Assembly: GCA_033763695.1 (NCBI GenBank)
Contig: JANRKB010000008.1
Location: 1-62,374, forward strand
Reading direction: 5' to 3'
Source of the DNA: JANRKB01 sp033763695
GTDB lineage: Bacteria > Planctomycetota > Phycisphaerae > Phycisphaerales > UBA1924
DNA: 62,374 nucleotides
In this document: piece after piece, positions 8,509 to 15,895 of the stretch
Numbering within the stretch: position 1 is the first letter of the stretch
How the letters are laid out: each line of letters starts with the position of its first letter
The notes under the pieces: model-generated
Database searches by the model: none
Told to the model about the DNA's origin: nothing
Seen by the model: the letters and a program-made list of their open reading frames with translations, nothing else
Position numbers and translations under genes: made by a program

Positions 8509-9186
8509 ATGCGCGCAGCCACCCTGACGGTTCTCGCTTTGGCCGGTCTCGCCGGCGCGGCGAACGCTGAGGTTGTCCTGTCCTTCGGGTTCACCGACCT
8601 GAACGGCTCGTACAGCAGCGGTTCCAGCACCTTCACCGCCAACGCCGATAACAACGGCCTGATCCGCACGGGTGGCGACGTCACCCGCCTGCAGACCCCG
8701 GGCGCTGGCACGGCCACCTACGCCACCGGCTTCTTCGGCACGGCGCCCGCTGGCCTCATGAACTTCCAGCTTAGCCTCAACGTGACCAACAAGTCGGTCT
8801 CGGGTCCGTTCCAGCTCGCTGACGGCTCGGGCACGTTCACCATCACCGACAAGGATGGCTCGACCATCACCGGCACGATCGCCGGCACCTGGATCGGCGG
8901 CATCGGACCGGCCGGCAGCACCCAGTTCAACGGCCTGCTCAGCAACGTCCTCGTGACGGCCGCTGACGGCACGTTCAACGGCCTCCCGGGCTCGTTCGAT
9001 GGCACGTTCGGTCAGCAGCCCCTCGAAGGCGCGCTGGTCAACCTGCTCATCCAGCCCGCCGGTGGCTTCTTCGACGCCGACTTCACGGGCGTCTCGACCC
9101 AAGCTTCGGGCGAGATCATCCCGGCTCCGGGCGCCATCGCCCTGCTGGGCCTCGGCGGCCTCGTCGCCGGCCGTCGTCGCCGCTAA
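8509..9186 (+). CDS. PEP-CTERM-type sorted exported protein
   Basis: This 225-aa protein has a signal peptide (residues 1-20, cleavage after GAANA), a Thr/Ser/Gly/Asn-rich beta-type body, and a C-terminal tripartite sorting signal: PAPGAIALLGLGG followed by a short hydrophobic stretch and RRRR. This is the PEP-CTERM-like signal common in Phycisphaerae, recognised by an exosortase (not in this window). The mature protein probably ends up on the cell surface or in the matrix. The gene stands alone with its own promoter (8382-8409), a strong purine-rich ribosome site and a rho-independent terminator (9242-9276), and codon use is biased to C/G-ending preferred codons. Both fit a highly expressed protein. 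The body has no recognised domain. Confidence 0.85.
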   Translation: MRAATLTVLALAGLAGAANAEVVLSFGFTDLNGSYSSGSSTFTANADNNGLIRTGGDVTRLQTPGAGTATYATGFFGTAPAGLMNFQLSLNVTNKSVSGPFQLADGSGTFTITDKDGSTITGTIAGTWIGGIGPAGSTQFNGLLSNVLVTAADGTFNGLPGSFDGTFGQQPLEGALVNLLIQPAGGFFDADFTGVSTQASGEIIPAPGAIALLGLGGLVAGRRRR

Positions 9187-9241
9187 GCGACCTCGGCACT
9201 CAGCCGGATTCTTCCGGTTGACGCCTCACGTTTGACCCACG

Positions 9242-9276
9242 CAAGCCCCGGTACACGGCCGGGGCTTGTCGTTTTT
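9242..9276 (+). terminator. Rho-independent terminator after the PEP-CTERM gene
   Basis: A perfect 10-bp stem (CAAGCCCCGG at 9242-9251, CCGGGGCTTG at 9259-9268) with a 7-nt loop is followed by GTCGTTTTT, ending at 9276. It lies 55 bp after the stop codon. Confidence 0.88.
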
Positions 9277-9364
9277 GCTCGGCGTGCAGATTTCTGCTCG
9301 TCTCGTTGCGCGCGGTGCCCGCGACGTCGCGAGCCGACCGCGTTCGCGCCATCGACTCGACGCA

Positions 9365-10030
9365 TCAGCGCGGCAAAAGTTGCGACGGATCGATCGTGAG
9401 CGCGGCTTTGCCCATCGGTATTTCGAAGCGTTCACGCGTCGCGCAGTACGCCGCCCCGCCCATGCGTCCGATAGCTGCGAGCGCTGCGGCGTCAACATGG
9501 AATCGATCGTTGATGACGCCGTCGCGTGCGTGGATGTGAACTACTTCGCCGAGCACGATGTTGCCGCCGCCGGGCTGGCCCGGGTTGGTGCGGATCACCT
9601 GCAGTGTGCGGCACTCCATCGTGATCGCCGCCTCGGCAAGACGCGGCGGACGAACGACCGCGCTCTTCTGCGGCGTCAGGCCTGCCATCGCGAACTCTGA
9701 AGTGCCAAACGCGAGCGGCTCGGCGCAGGCTGCCATCTGGTGCATGAAGGATTCACTGACGGTGTTGACGACGAACTCTCCAAGGCCGCCTTCGCTTGCG
9801 GGCTTGCAGTTGCGCAGGGTGTCTTTCTCGGTCCCCTCGGGCGTGTTCGCAGGGCAAAAGAGCAACGTCATCGGGTTGCTGCCCACGCCCGCGAAGAACG
9901 AAAACGGCGCGATATTCGGGCGATCGTGTGAATCGCACGTCGAGACGAACGCGATGGGGCGCGGCACGATCGTGCCGATCAAAAGCTTGTAGCGGTCAAG
10001 CGGTGCCAGCGTGCGCGGGTCGATGTCCAT
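9365..10030 (-). CDS. Flavin reductase-like (FMN-binding split-barrel) protein
   Basis: This 221-aa protein of the flavin reductase-like / DIM6-NTAB family has a split-barrel fold that binds FMN. The start PRTLAPLDRYKLLIGTIVPRPIAFVSTCD and the following NIAPFSFFAGVGSNPMTLLF are the hallmark strands. GEFVVNTVSE and GEVVHIHARDGV also match. Members reduce flavin with NAD(P)H or act as small-molecule oxidoreductases, and the substrate cannot be read here. The ATG at 10030 fits the family start (MDIDPRTLAP). The open frame continues about 26 codons upstream without recognised sequence. It stands alone on the minus strand and is divergent from the gene at 10138. Confidence 0.85.
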   Translation of the reverse strand: MDIDPRTLAPLDRYKLLIGTIVPRPIAFVSTCDSHDRPNIAPFSFFAGVGSNPMTLLFCPANTPEGTEKDTLRNCKPASEGGLGEFVVNTVSESFMHQMAACAEPLAFGTSEFAMAGLTPQKSAVVRPPRLAEAAITMECRTLQVIRTNPGQPGGGNIVLGEVVHIHARDGVINDRFHVDAAALAAIGRMGGAAYCATRERFEIPMGKAALTIDPSQLLPR

Positions 10031-10137
10031 GGCAGAGCGTATTCCGTAATGGTCCGCGGCCGCGTGGTAGGCTGTGTCATGATGGGTGCCGCGTTGTTTC
10101 TGATGCAACGCGAGAGGGTCGCTGGGGTAGAACGCTC

Positions 10138-11127
10138 GTGCCGATCTCTGAACGTGAACTTCGACGCCTTGCCGCGCATCGCGACGCGAGCGTGATCATC
10201 GATGATCAGCCGTGCCGTCGCTGCGCGTACAACCTCAAAGGCCTGAAGCGGGGCGGGGTGTGTCCGGAGTGCGGCGAAGCGATCACACTCGTTGAACGCC
10301 GAGTGTCCAACGACGCAACGCTTGTCACGGCGCCGCGGCACTACCTCGTGCGGCTCTCCATCGCCGCGCGGCTGATGTTCTGGAGCGCGGCACTTGGTCC
10401 GCCGTTCACCGTCGTCTGCGGCACGGTGTTCTCGCAGGCGATCATCGCGTCGATTTCTGTCGTCTTCTGGGGAAGTGTGTGGGCGTTGGGCGTCGCGCTG
10501 GGCGTCGGGCGGCGATTGCCCGGGGAGAACAGCGAGGTCCCCGAGGGCGAGGATCGAACGCTGATCGTGATTGCACGGAGTCTGCAACTGGCGTGGATCG
10601 GCGCGGGTCTGTTTCTGCTGCTTGCCGAGGCGTTTCCGGCATTGGCCACAAAGTGCGGCGCAACGGCGCTTGCGCTCGTGTTCGTCGGATACGTCGGCGC
10701 GTGGCCGCTGATGCTGCGCTGGGCGACGATCGCGGACGCCGCGGCTGACATGGATCTGGCGCGCGGGCTACGCCAATCAATCGTGGTGATGCTCGCCGCG
10801 CTGCCGCTGGCGGGCGTCGCAACGACGATCGTCGGCGTCCTGGCAACGCTGTTCACGGCGGGGGCGATGCCAAAGCAGGTGATCGTGGCGTTCGGCATTC
10901 TGCTGCCGTTTGTCGTGCCGTGCTGGTATCTGTGGCGGATCATGGGTCTGGCGACGTGGGCGGTGCGGATCTCGCGCGAGCGTGAGGCGCGCGACGCGCG
11001 ATTTGTGGAGCGGAGCAAGAAAGCGCCGGACGCGGGCGGGCCGCGCTTGTGCCCGCACTGCGGCGAGAATGTGTCTGCGGTGGTGCGGACGATGCGCTGC
11101 CCGCGCTGCGGCGAGATGACGGTGTAG
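10138..11127 (+). CDS. Multi-pass membrane protein with N- and C-terminal zinc ribbons
   Basis: This 329-aa protein has a cytoplasmic zinc ribbon near the N-terminus (CRRCAYNLKGL...CPECG), about six hydrophobic segments, and a second zinc ribbon at the very C-terminus (CPHCGE...CPRCGE). The N-terminal CxxCxYxLxGLxxxGxCPECG motif followed by membrane spans is a recurrent planctomycete architecture of unknown function. A GTG start at 10138 is proposed because the plausible protein sequence begins there (MPISERELRR). No good Shine-Dalgarno sequence is visible, so the start is uncertain. It has no partner genes next to it. Confidence 0.75.
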   Translation: MPISERELRRLAAHRDASVIIDDQPCRRCAYNLKGLKRGGVCPECGEAITLVERRVSNDATLVTAPRHYLVRLSIAARLMFWSAALGPPFTVVCGTVFSQAIIASISVVFWGSVWALGVALGVGRRLPGENSEVPEGEDRTLIVIARSLQLAWIGAGLFLLLAEAFPALATKCGATALALVFVGYVGAWPLMLRWATIADAAADMDLARGLRQSIVVMLAALPLAGVATTIVGVLATLFTAGAMPKQVIVAFGILLPFVVPCWYLWRIMGLATWAVRISREREARDARFVERSKKAPDAGGPRLCPHCGENVSAVVRTMRCPRCGEMTV

Positions 11128-11474
11128 CAAACACTCTGCACTCTTTGTCGCATCCTCTGCTGTGTACTCCACGGCGAAGCCGTGGTGGTCAATAGCCAGG
11201 GGTCGCCGCGCAGCGGCCCCCCTGGAAAGGCGTGAAGTCCGATGTGCTCGTTGAAATTGGATCGTGGATCGAACGGTTCAGGTTCGACGATCCCGCGCGA
11301 GAGATGACGATTCCGTGGGGTGTCGCTGCGCGACGACCCCACGCTATTCACCGGCACGGCTTTGCCGTGCAAGCCGCCCGGCAGCAGGTCTGAGACAAGC
11401 GCAAGCGAGTTTCTGCGATGGCTTGACGACTTCATCAACGGCATTGCCGCTGCGATGCGCTATGCGCGGCTCAG
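11128..11474. other. Hairpin-rich intergenic region
   Basis: There is no convincing gene in about 350 bases between a plus-strand gene end and the end of the minus-strand CoaB gene. It contains four inverted repeats: 11169-11185 (CCACGGCGAAGCCGTGG), 11196-11225 (CCAGGGG...CCCCTGG with a CCGC/GCGG inner part), 11314-11343 (CGTGGGGT-GTCGC-TGC-GCGAC-G-ACCCCACG) and 11354-11370 (GCACGGC-TTT-GCCGTGC). None is followed by a T-run, so they are not simple terminators. They could be REP-like elements, a structured RNA, or remnants of a mobile element. Confidence 0.6.
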
Positions 11475-12197
11475 TCAGCGGGACGGCGATGCCGACGCCG
11501 CGGCTTCACGATCAATCTGCGTTATGAGCCACGCCGCGAACGCATCTTTTTTGAGCGTGCCGTGGGCGGAGGCGGGGCGCAGTTCGCGGCCGTCCTTGAG
11601 CAGAACAACGCCCTCGATGCCGTCGCTGTCCATGGTGCCCAGGGGGTTGGCGACCACCATGTCGACGTTCTTTCGCTGCATCTTCGCGCGGCCGCTCGCG
11701 ATCATCTCGTCACGCGGCTCCAGCGCGAACGCCACCAGAAACTGTCCGGGGCGGCGGCGCTTACCCACGCCGGCGATCAGATCGGGCGTCGGCTCCAACT
11801 GCAGCGTCATCGATTGGTCGGTGCGTCGGAACTTGGCGTTGGCCATGGCGGGGTCGACCTTGGGGCGATAATCCGCGACCGCCGCGGCCATGACGAGGAC
11901 GTCGAAATGGTCGTGCTCACGCGTCAGGATCGTGTCAAGGTCCGACGCGGTGCGGAACTGAATGACACGAACGTGCGAATCTTCTGGGCGGCTCGCGACC
12001 GGTCCGAGGGCGAGTGTGACATTCCAGCCCGCCCGGGCGGCGGCGTCCGCGAGTGCCACGCCCATCTTGCCCGAGGAGCGGTTTCCGATGTAGCGCACCG
12101 CGTCGATCGGCTCGTGCGTTGGGCCGGCGGTGATCAGCATCCGCTTGGCAGGATGGGAAGGGCGAGCAGCGGGGGTGGTCGGGAAGTCGTGCGGCAT
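11475..12197 (-). CDS. coaB: Phosphopantothenate-cysteine ligase domain protein (stand-alone CoaB)
   Basis: This 240-aa protein of the DFP family corresponds to the C-terminal half of bifunctional CoaBC and joins phosphopantothenate with cysteine in coenzyme A synthesis. Diagnostic motifs are MLITAGPTHEPIDAVRYIGNRSSGKMG, a core VMAAAVADYRP (the AAVADY motif), the NAKFRR lysine segment, and LVAFALE. The CoaC flavoprotein half is absent here and must be encoded elsewhere if the route is complete. The start at 12197 (MPHDFPTTPAARP) is one choice. An internal ATG at 12140 begins directly at the domain, and the frame also extends further upstream. No good ribosome site separates these choices. Confidence 0.85.
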   Translation of the reverse strand: MPHDFPTTPAARPSHPAKRMLITAGPTHEPIDAVRYIGNRSSGKMGVALADAAARAGWNVTLALGPVASRPEDSHVRVIQFRTASDLDTILTREHDHFDVLVMAAAVADYRPKVDPAMANAKFRRTDQSMTLQLEPTPDLIAGVGKRRRPGQFLVAFALEPRDEMIASGRAKMQRKNVDMVVANPLGTMDSDGIEGVVLLKDGRELRPASAHGTLKKDAFAAWLITQIDREAAASASPSR

Positions 12198-12721
12198 CGG
12201 GAGCAATCGGGACAGGAAAAGAAGGGAACACAACGTCAGTCTGCGGCCTTGCAGCGTACCTCGCTGCACAACGCGTGAGCCATCGATCGTGATCGGTGGA
12301 TCCGGGTGATCGATCGACTCGCAAACTTGACGGGCTCAGGCGATCAGATGCTCCTGCATCGCGGCGGGTGACGAATCGGATTGCCGCGACATCGGGGGTG
12401 GTGTGCGACAGGATGTCGCGGAGTCTGGATGTTGGGGTGTGTGGATCTCGGGCTGTCTGGTCGGGCCGCGAGTCGGTCGGTTGGGCGGACGGACGGTTGG
12501 GTCAGAAACGGCGGTTTCTCAAAACTCTTCCCGATTCGTTCCCCAATCGGGCCTTGGAGTGTTGCTAGGCTTCTGGCGTTGCAGGATAATCCTTTTCCCG
12601 ACCCCGTCGCCCGATCCCTCGGGGTGGCCGGTTGGGGTTTCGCCGTCGCGGCGTTGGGCGTGTTCCGCCCGTCGCGGCGGCCGCTGGTGTGGCGATAGGT
12701 TGGTTGCACGAAAGGCGGTTC
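12198..12721. other. Intergenic region between coaB and the secretion cluster
   Basis: About 520 bases without a convincing gene. Visible structures are a short hairpin (TGCAGCG/CGCTGCA, 12250-12268), a perfect 10-bp inverted repeat with an 18-nt loop (CCGCGACATC at 12384-12393, GATGTCGCGG at 12412-12421), and the promoter at 12562-12590 that faces the secretion genes. coaB would need its own minus-strand promoter in the left part. Confidence 0.55.
12562..12590 (+). promoter_or_regulatory. Sigma-70-type promoter upstream of the secretion/pilus cluster
   Basis: TTGCTA (12562-12567), a 17-bp spacer and GATAAT (12585-12590) form a good consensus match. Transcription would start near 12597, about 125 nt before the first ATPase gene. 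It is probably the main promoter of the 18-kb block. Confidence 0.65.
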
Positions 12722-14458
12722 ATGGCACGATCGAGGAAAAAGCTGGGTGAGATTCTGGTCGGCTGGGGGATCATCACCGCCGATCAGGCTGAGAAGGCAT
12801 CCGCCATCGCCAAGGGCTCGGGCAAACGGCTGGGCGACGCGCTCGTCGAAGCGGGCTTTGCCAAGGAAGACCAGGTTGCCAAGGCGTTGGCCAATCAGTT
12901 CGGCATGGAGTTCGTTGATCTGGCCGCGAACGGCGTGGCCAGCAAGATCGACACCAAGCTCATCCCCGACGACCTCATCAAGAAGCACCTGATCCTGCCG
13001 ATCTCCAAGGCGGGCGGTCGCCTGCAACTTCTGATCCACGATCCGATGGATCTGGAACTGCTGGACATGCTCCGCTTCCGCCTCAACGTTGAGGTTGAGC
13101 CCAAGCTTGCAAGCCGCAGCCAGATCAAGCGGTTCATCGACGGCGGCGGGCCGACGCCCGCGAGCCAGCCCAAGCTGGTTGATCCGGGCAAGAGCCTGGT
13201 CACGCAGTCGATCGACAAGTCGATCGATAGCTCGATTGACAAGGGCGCATCGATCGACGTCTCGAGCGACGAAGCCCCGATCGTCAAGCTTTGCAATCGC
13301 ATTCTGACCGAGGCCGTGAAGATGCGGGCCTCGGATATTCACATCGAGCCGTTCGCGGATCGCGTGCGACTGCGCTATCGCATCGACGGCGTGTGCATGG
13401 AGCGTGACAACCTCCCCAAGCGCATGCAGAACGCGATGCTCAGCCGCCTCAAGCTGATGAGCTCGATGAACATCGCCGAGAAGCGCATCCCGCAGGACGG
13501 GCGCATCAAGCTGCTCGTGGACGATGTCAACATCGACTTCCGCGTCAGCGCCTGCCCGGTCTATCACGGCGAGTCGGTGGTGCTTCGTATTCTGCGTCCC
13601 GACTCGGTGCGCATCGGTCTGGCGAACCTGGGCTTTGAGCCCGACACGCTCGCGACCTTCAACAAGGTCATCAAGCGGCCCAACGGCATCTTCCTTGTGA
13701 CTGGTCCGACCGGTTCGGGTAAGACGACCACGCTCTACACCGCGCTGGACCTGCTCAACCGCCCCGACAAGAAGATCATCACCGCCGAGGACCCGGTCGA
13801 GTACGCCTTCGAGGGCATCAACCAGTGTCAGGTGCGCGAGCACATCGGCTTCACGTTCACGGCCATTCTGCGCTCGATGCTGCGTCAGGCACCCAACATC
13901 ATCCTGGTGGGCGAAATCCGCGATAAGGAAGTGGCCGAAATCGCCATCCAGGCGGCCCTTACCGGCCACTTGGTGTTCAGCACGCTGCACACCAACGACG
14001 CACCCAGCGCGATCACGCGTCTGATCGACATGGGCGTCAAGCCGTTCCTTGTCGCGTCGTCGATCCAGGCGATCCTCGCCCAGCGACTCATCCGCATCAA
14101 CTGCAAGGACTGCAACGCTCCCTGCGATGTCAGCGAGGTTGACCCCAAGTACCTGCGTCTGTGCGGCATCACCCCCGAGGAGGCCGAAGGCCGCCTGATG
14201 AAGGGCAAGGGCTGCCCCACCTGCAACAACGCGGGCTATCGCGGACGTCGCGGCATCTACGAGATGATGCTGATGAACAGCCACATCCGTGAGCTGGCGT
14301 TCAAGCTCGCGCCCATCGCTGATATCCGCGCCGCCGCGAAGGCCAACGGCATGAAGTCGCTGGTGGACGACGGCAAGGTGAAGGTGCTGGCCGGCAAGAC
14401 GACCGCCGACGAAGTCGCCCGCACGACCCAGGTCGATCTGGGTAATGCGGCGACGTGA
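12722..14458 (+). CDS. Type II secretion / type IV pilus assembly ATPase (GspE/PilB family), copy 1
   Basis: This 578-aa cytoplasmic hexameric ATPase drives pseudopilus or pilus extension. It has an N-terminal MshEN/GspE_N-type domain (about residues 5-150), the GspE core with Walker A GPTGSGKT (328-335), the Asp box region, Walker B IILVGEIRD, and the zinc-binding CxxC pairs C461/C464 and C498/C501. A low-complexity linker with repeated SIDKS/SIDSS units lies between the N-terminal domain and the core. The ATG at 12722 follows AAAGGCGG. It heads the secretion block, followed by pilT and a second paralogous ATPase, so assignment to GspE or PilB cannot be settled by sequence alone. Confidence 0.9.
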   Translation: MARSRKKLGEILVGWGIITADQAEKASAIAKGSGKRLGDALVEAGFAKEDQVAKALANQFGMEFVDLAANGVASKIDTKLIPDDLIKKHLILPISKAGGRLQLLIHDPMDLELLDMLRFRLNVEVEPKLASRSQIKRFIDGGGPTPASQPKLVDPGKSLVTQSIDKSIDSSIDKGASIDVSSDEAPIVKLCNRILTEAVKMRASDIHIEPFADRVRLRYRIDGVCMERDNLPKRMQNAMLSRLKLMSSMNIAEKRIPQDGRIKLLVDDVNIDFRVSACPVYHGESVVLRILRPDSVRIGLANLGFEPDTLATFNKVIKRPNGIFLVTGPTGSGKTTTLYTALDLLNRPDKKIITAEDPVEYAFEGINQCQVREHIGFTFTAILRSMLRQAPNIILVGEIRDKEVAEIAIQAALTGHLVFSTLHTNDAPSAITRLIDMGVKPFLVASSIQAILAQRLIRINCKDCNAPCDVSEVDPKYLRLCGITPEEAEGRLMKGKGCPTCNNAGYRGRRGIYEMMLMNSHIRELAFKLAPIADIRAAAKANGMKSLVDDGKVKVLAGKTTADEVARTTQVDLGNAAT

Positions 14459-14467
14459 GAAGGAAAC

Positions 14468-14591
14468 GGCACTGGGCACGAGGCACTTGGCACTCGGGTC
14501 CGGACTTGAGCCGCAAGCAGCCAAGCGTGATTCGCGAGTTCAGAAGACTTTTCCGCACAAGTGCCCAGTGCCTTGTGCCAAGTGCCCGAGG
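14468..14591. repeat. Heptameric GGCACnn repeats arranged as an inverted pair
   Basis: The left arm (14468-14498) contains four GGCAC units spaced every 7 bp (GGCACtgGGCACgaGGCAC and so on). The right arm (about 14559-14591) carries four GTGCC units at the same spacing in opposite orientation. About 60 bases lie between the arms. The two arms align unit for unit with differences only in the two spacer bases, so transcripts could form a long imperfect stem between the first ATPase and pilT. A second, single array is at 43852-43881. Confidence 0.75.
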
Positions 14592-14596
14592 CTTCT

Positions 14597-15706
14597 ATGT
14601 CCACGATGCAGATTGACCGTCTCCTCGACACCGTCGTCAAAACCGGCGCCAGCGACTTGCACCTCGCGGTCGGTCGCCCGCCCGTTATCCGCTTGCACGG
14701 CGGTCTGCGCAACCTGCAGACCAAAGTCCTCGACTCCGATGACATGGTCTCGCTCATGAAGTCGATCACGCCCGAGCGAAACCAGCAGGAGCTCCAGGAA
14801 GAAGGCGGCAGCGACTTCGGCTTCGCCTACGGCGAGGCGGCCCGCTTCCGCGTGTCGGTCTTCCGTCAGCGCGGCGACATCTCGATCGTGCTTCGCCAGA
14901 TTCCCAATAAGCTGCTCGCGATCGAGACCATCGGCCTGCCCGAGATCGTCCGCGACCTGGTCCGCCGCCCCCGCGGCCTGTTCCTCGTGACGGGTCCGAC
15001 GGGTTCGGGCAAGACGACGTCCCTCGCCTCGATGATCAACTTCATCAACGAGTCGATGGACCGGCACATCGTGACGATGGAAGACCCGATCGAGTATTAC
15101 CACAAGCACAAGAAGTCGCTGGTGAACCAGCGCGAAGTCGGCAACGACGTGCCCAGCTTCGCCGAGGCACTCCGCCGCGTGCTGCGTCAGGATCCGGACG
15201 TGATCCTGGTCGGCGAAATGCGCGACCTTGAGACGATCGAGGCCGCCGTGCGTGCCGCCGAAACCGGCCACTTGGTGTTCGGCACCCTGCACACGACCGG
15301 TGCGGCCAAGACGATCGACCGTATCGTCGACGCCTTCCCCGTCACCCAACAGAACCAGATCCGTGTGCAGTTGTCGACGGCGTTGCTCTGCGTGCTGTCG
15401 CAGGTGCTGCTGAGCCGCGTGGATTCGCCGGGCATGGTCGCCGGCTATGAGTTCTTGCTGGTGACCCCGGCCATCGCCAACCTGATCCGCGAAGGCAAGA
15501 CGTTCCGAATCGACTCGTCGATCCAGACCGGCAAGAAGTTCGGCATGCAGCTCCTCGACGACCACCTGTGGTCGCTCTACATGGCGGGCAAGATCAGCGC
15601 CGAGGAAATGATCGACAAGTGCAAAAATCCAGATGACCTGAAGGACAAGGTGCACAAGCTCGGCCGGACGATCGGGCGCATTGAGCTCGATGAAGAGTCG
15701 GATTGA
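14597..15706 (+). CDS. pilT: Type IV pilus retraction ATPase PilT
   Basis: This 369-aa PilT/GspE-family ATPase begins directly with the PAS-like N-terminal domain (IDRLLDTVVKTGASDLHLAVGRPPVIRLHG) without the MshEN extension. That is typical of PilT, which depolymerises pili. Walker A GPTGSGKT starts at residue 133. The Walker B region reads DVILVGEMRDLETI, and the PilT-type AETGHLVFGTLHTTGAAKTIDR box is intact, with the His box region following. No CxxC zinc pair is present, again as in PilT. It lies between two assembly ATPases. Its start is preceded by the inverted heptamer repeat. Confidence 0.92.
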   Translation: MSTMQIDRLLDTVVKTGASDLHLAVGRPPVIRLHGGLRNLQTKVLDSDDMVSLMKSITPERNQQELQEEGGSDFGFAYGEAARFRVSVFRQRGDISIVLRQIPNKLLAIETIGLPEIVRDLVRRPRGLFLVTGPTGSGKTTSLASMINFINESMDRHIVTMEDPIEYYHKHKKSLVNQREVGNDVPSFAEALRRVLRQDPDVILVGEMRDLETIEAAVRAAETGHLVFGTLHTTGAAKTIDRIVDAFPVTQQNQIRVQLSTALLCVLSQVLLSRVDSPGMVAGYEFLLVTPAIANLIREGKTFRIDSSIQTGKKFGMQLLDDHLWSLYMAGKISAEEMIDKCKNPDDLKDKVHKLGRTIGRIELDEESD

Positions 15707-15895
15707 GCCCGCGCGGGCCGAGTCTGAGGCATTAAAGTCCAAATGTCGTGACGTTTGGTCGTGATAATTCCGCTGGCAGAGGCGGAACTCTCCCGCTACA
15801 TTGGCCGAACCGTCGGGCGGAGCTCCATTGCCCGCGCGGCGTGCGGTGTGTCATCGAGGCATGACTGCGGGTTCGGCGGCAAAGGAAGGACGCTG

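Noticed and set aside
12344..14524. A 726-codon minus-strand frame opposite the first GspE/PilB ATPase gene
   Set aside because: It mirrors the codon structure of the sense gene, with no recognisable motif. The sense strand has full Walker and zinc motifs.
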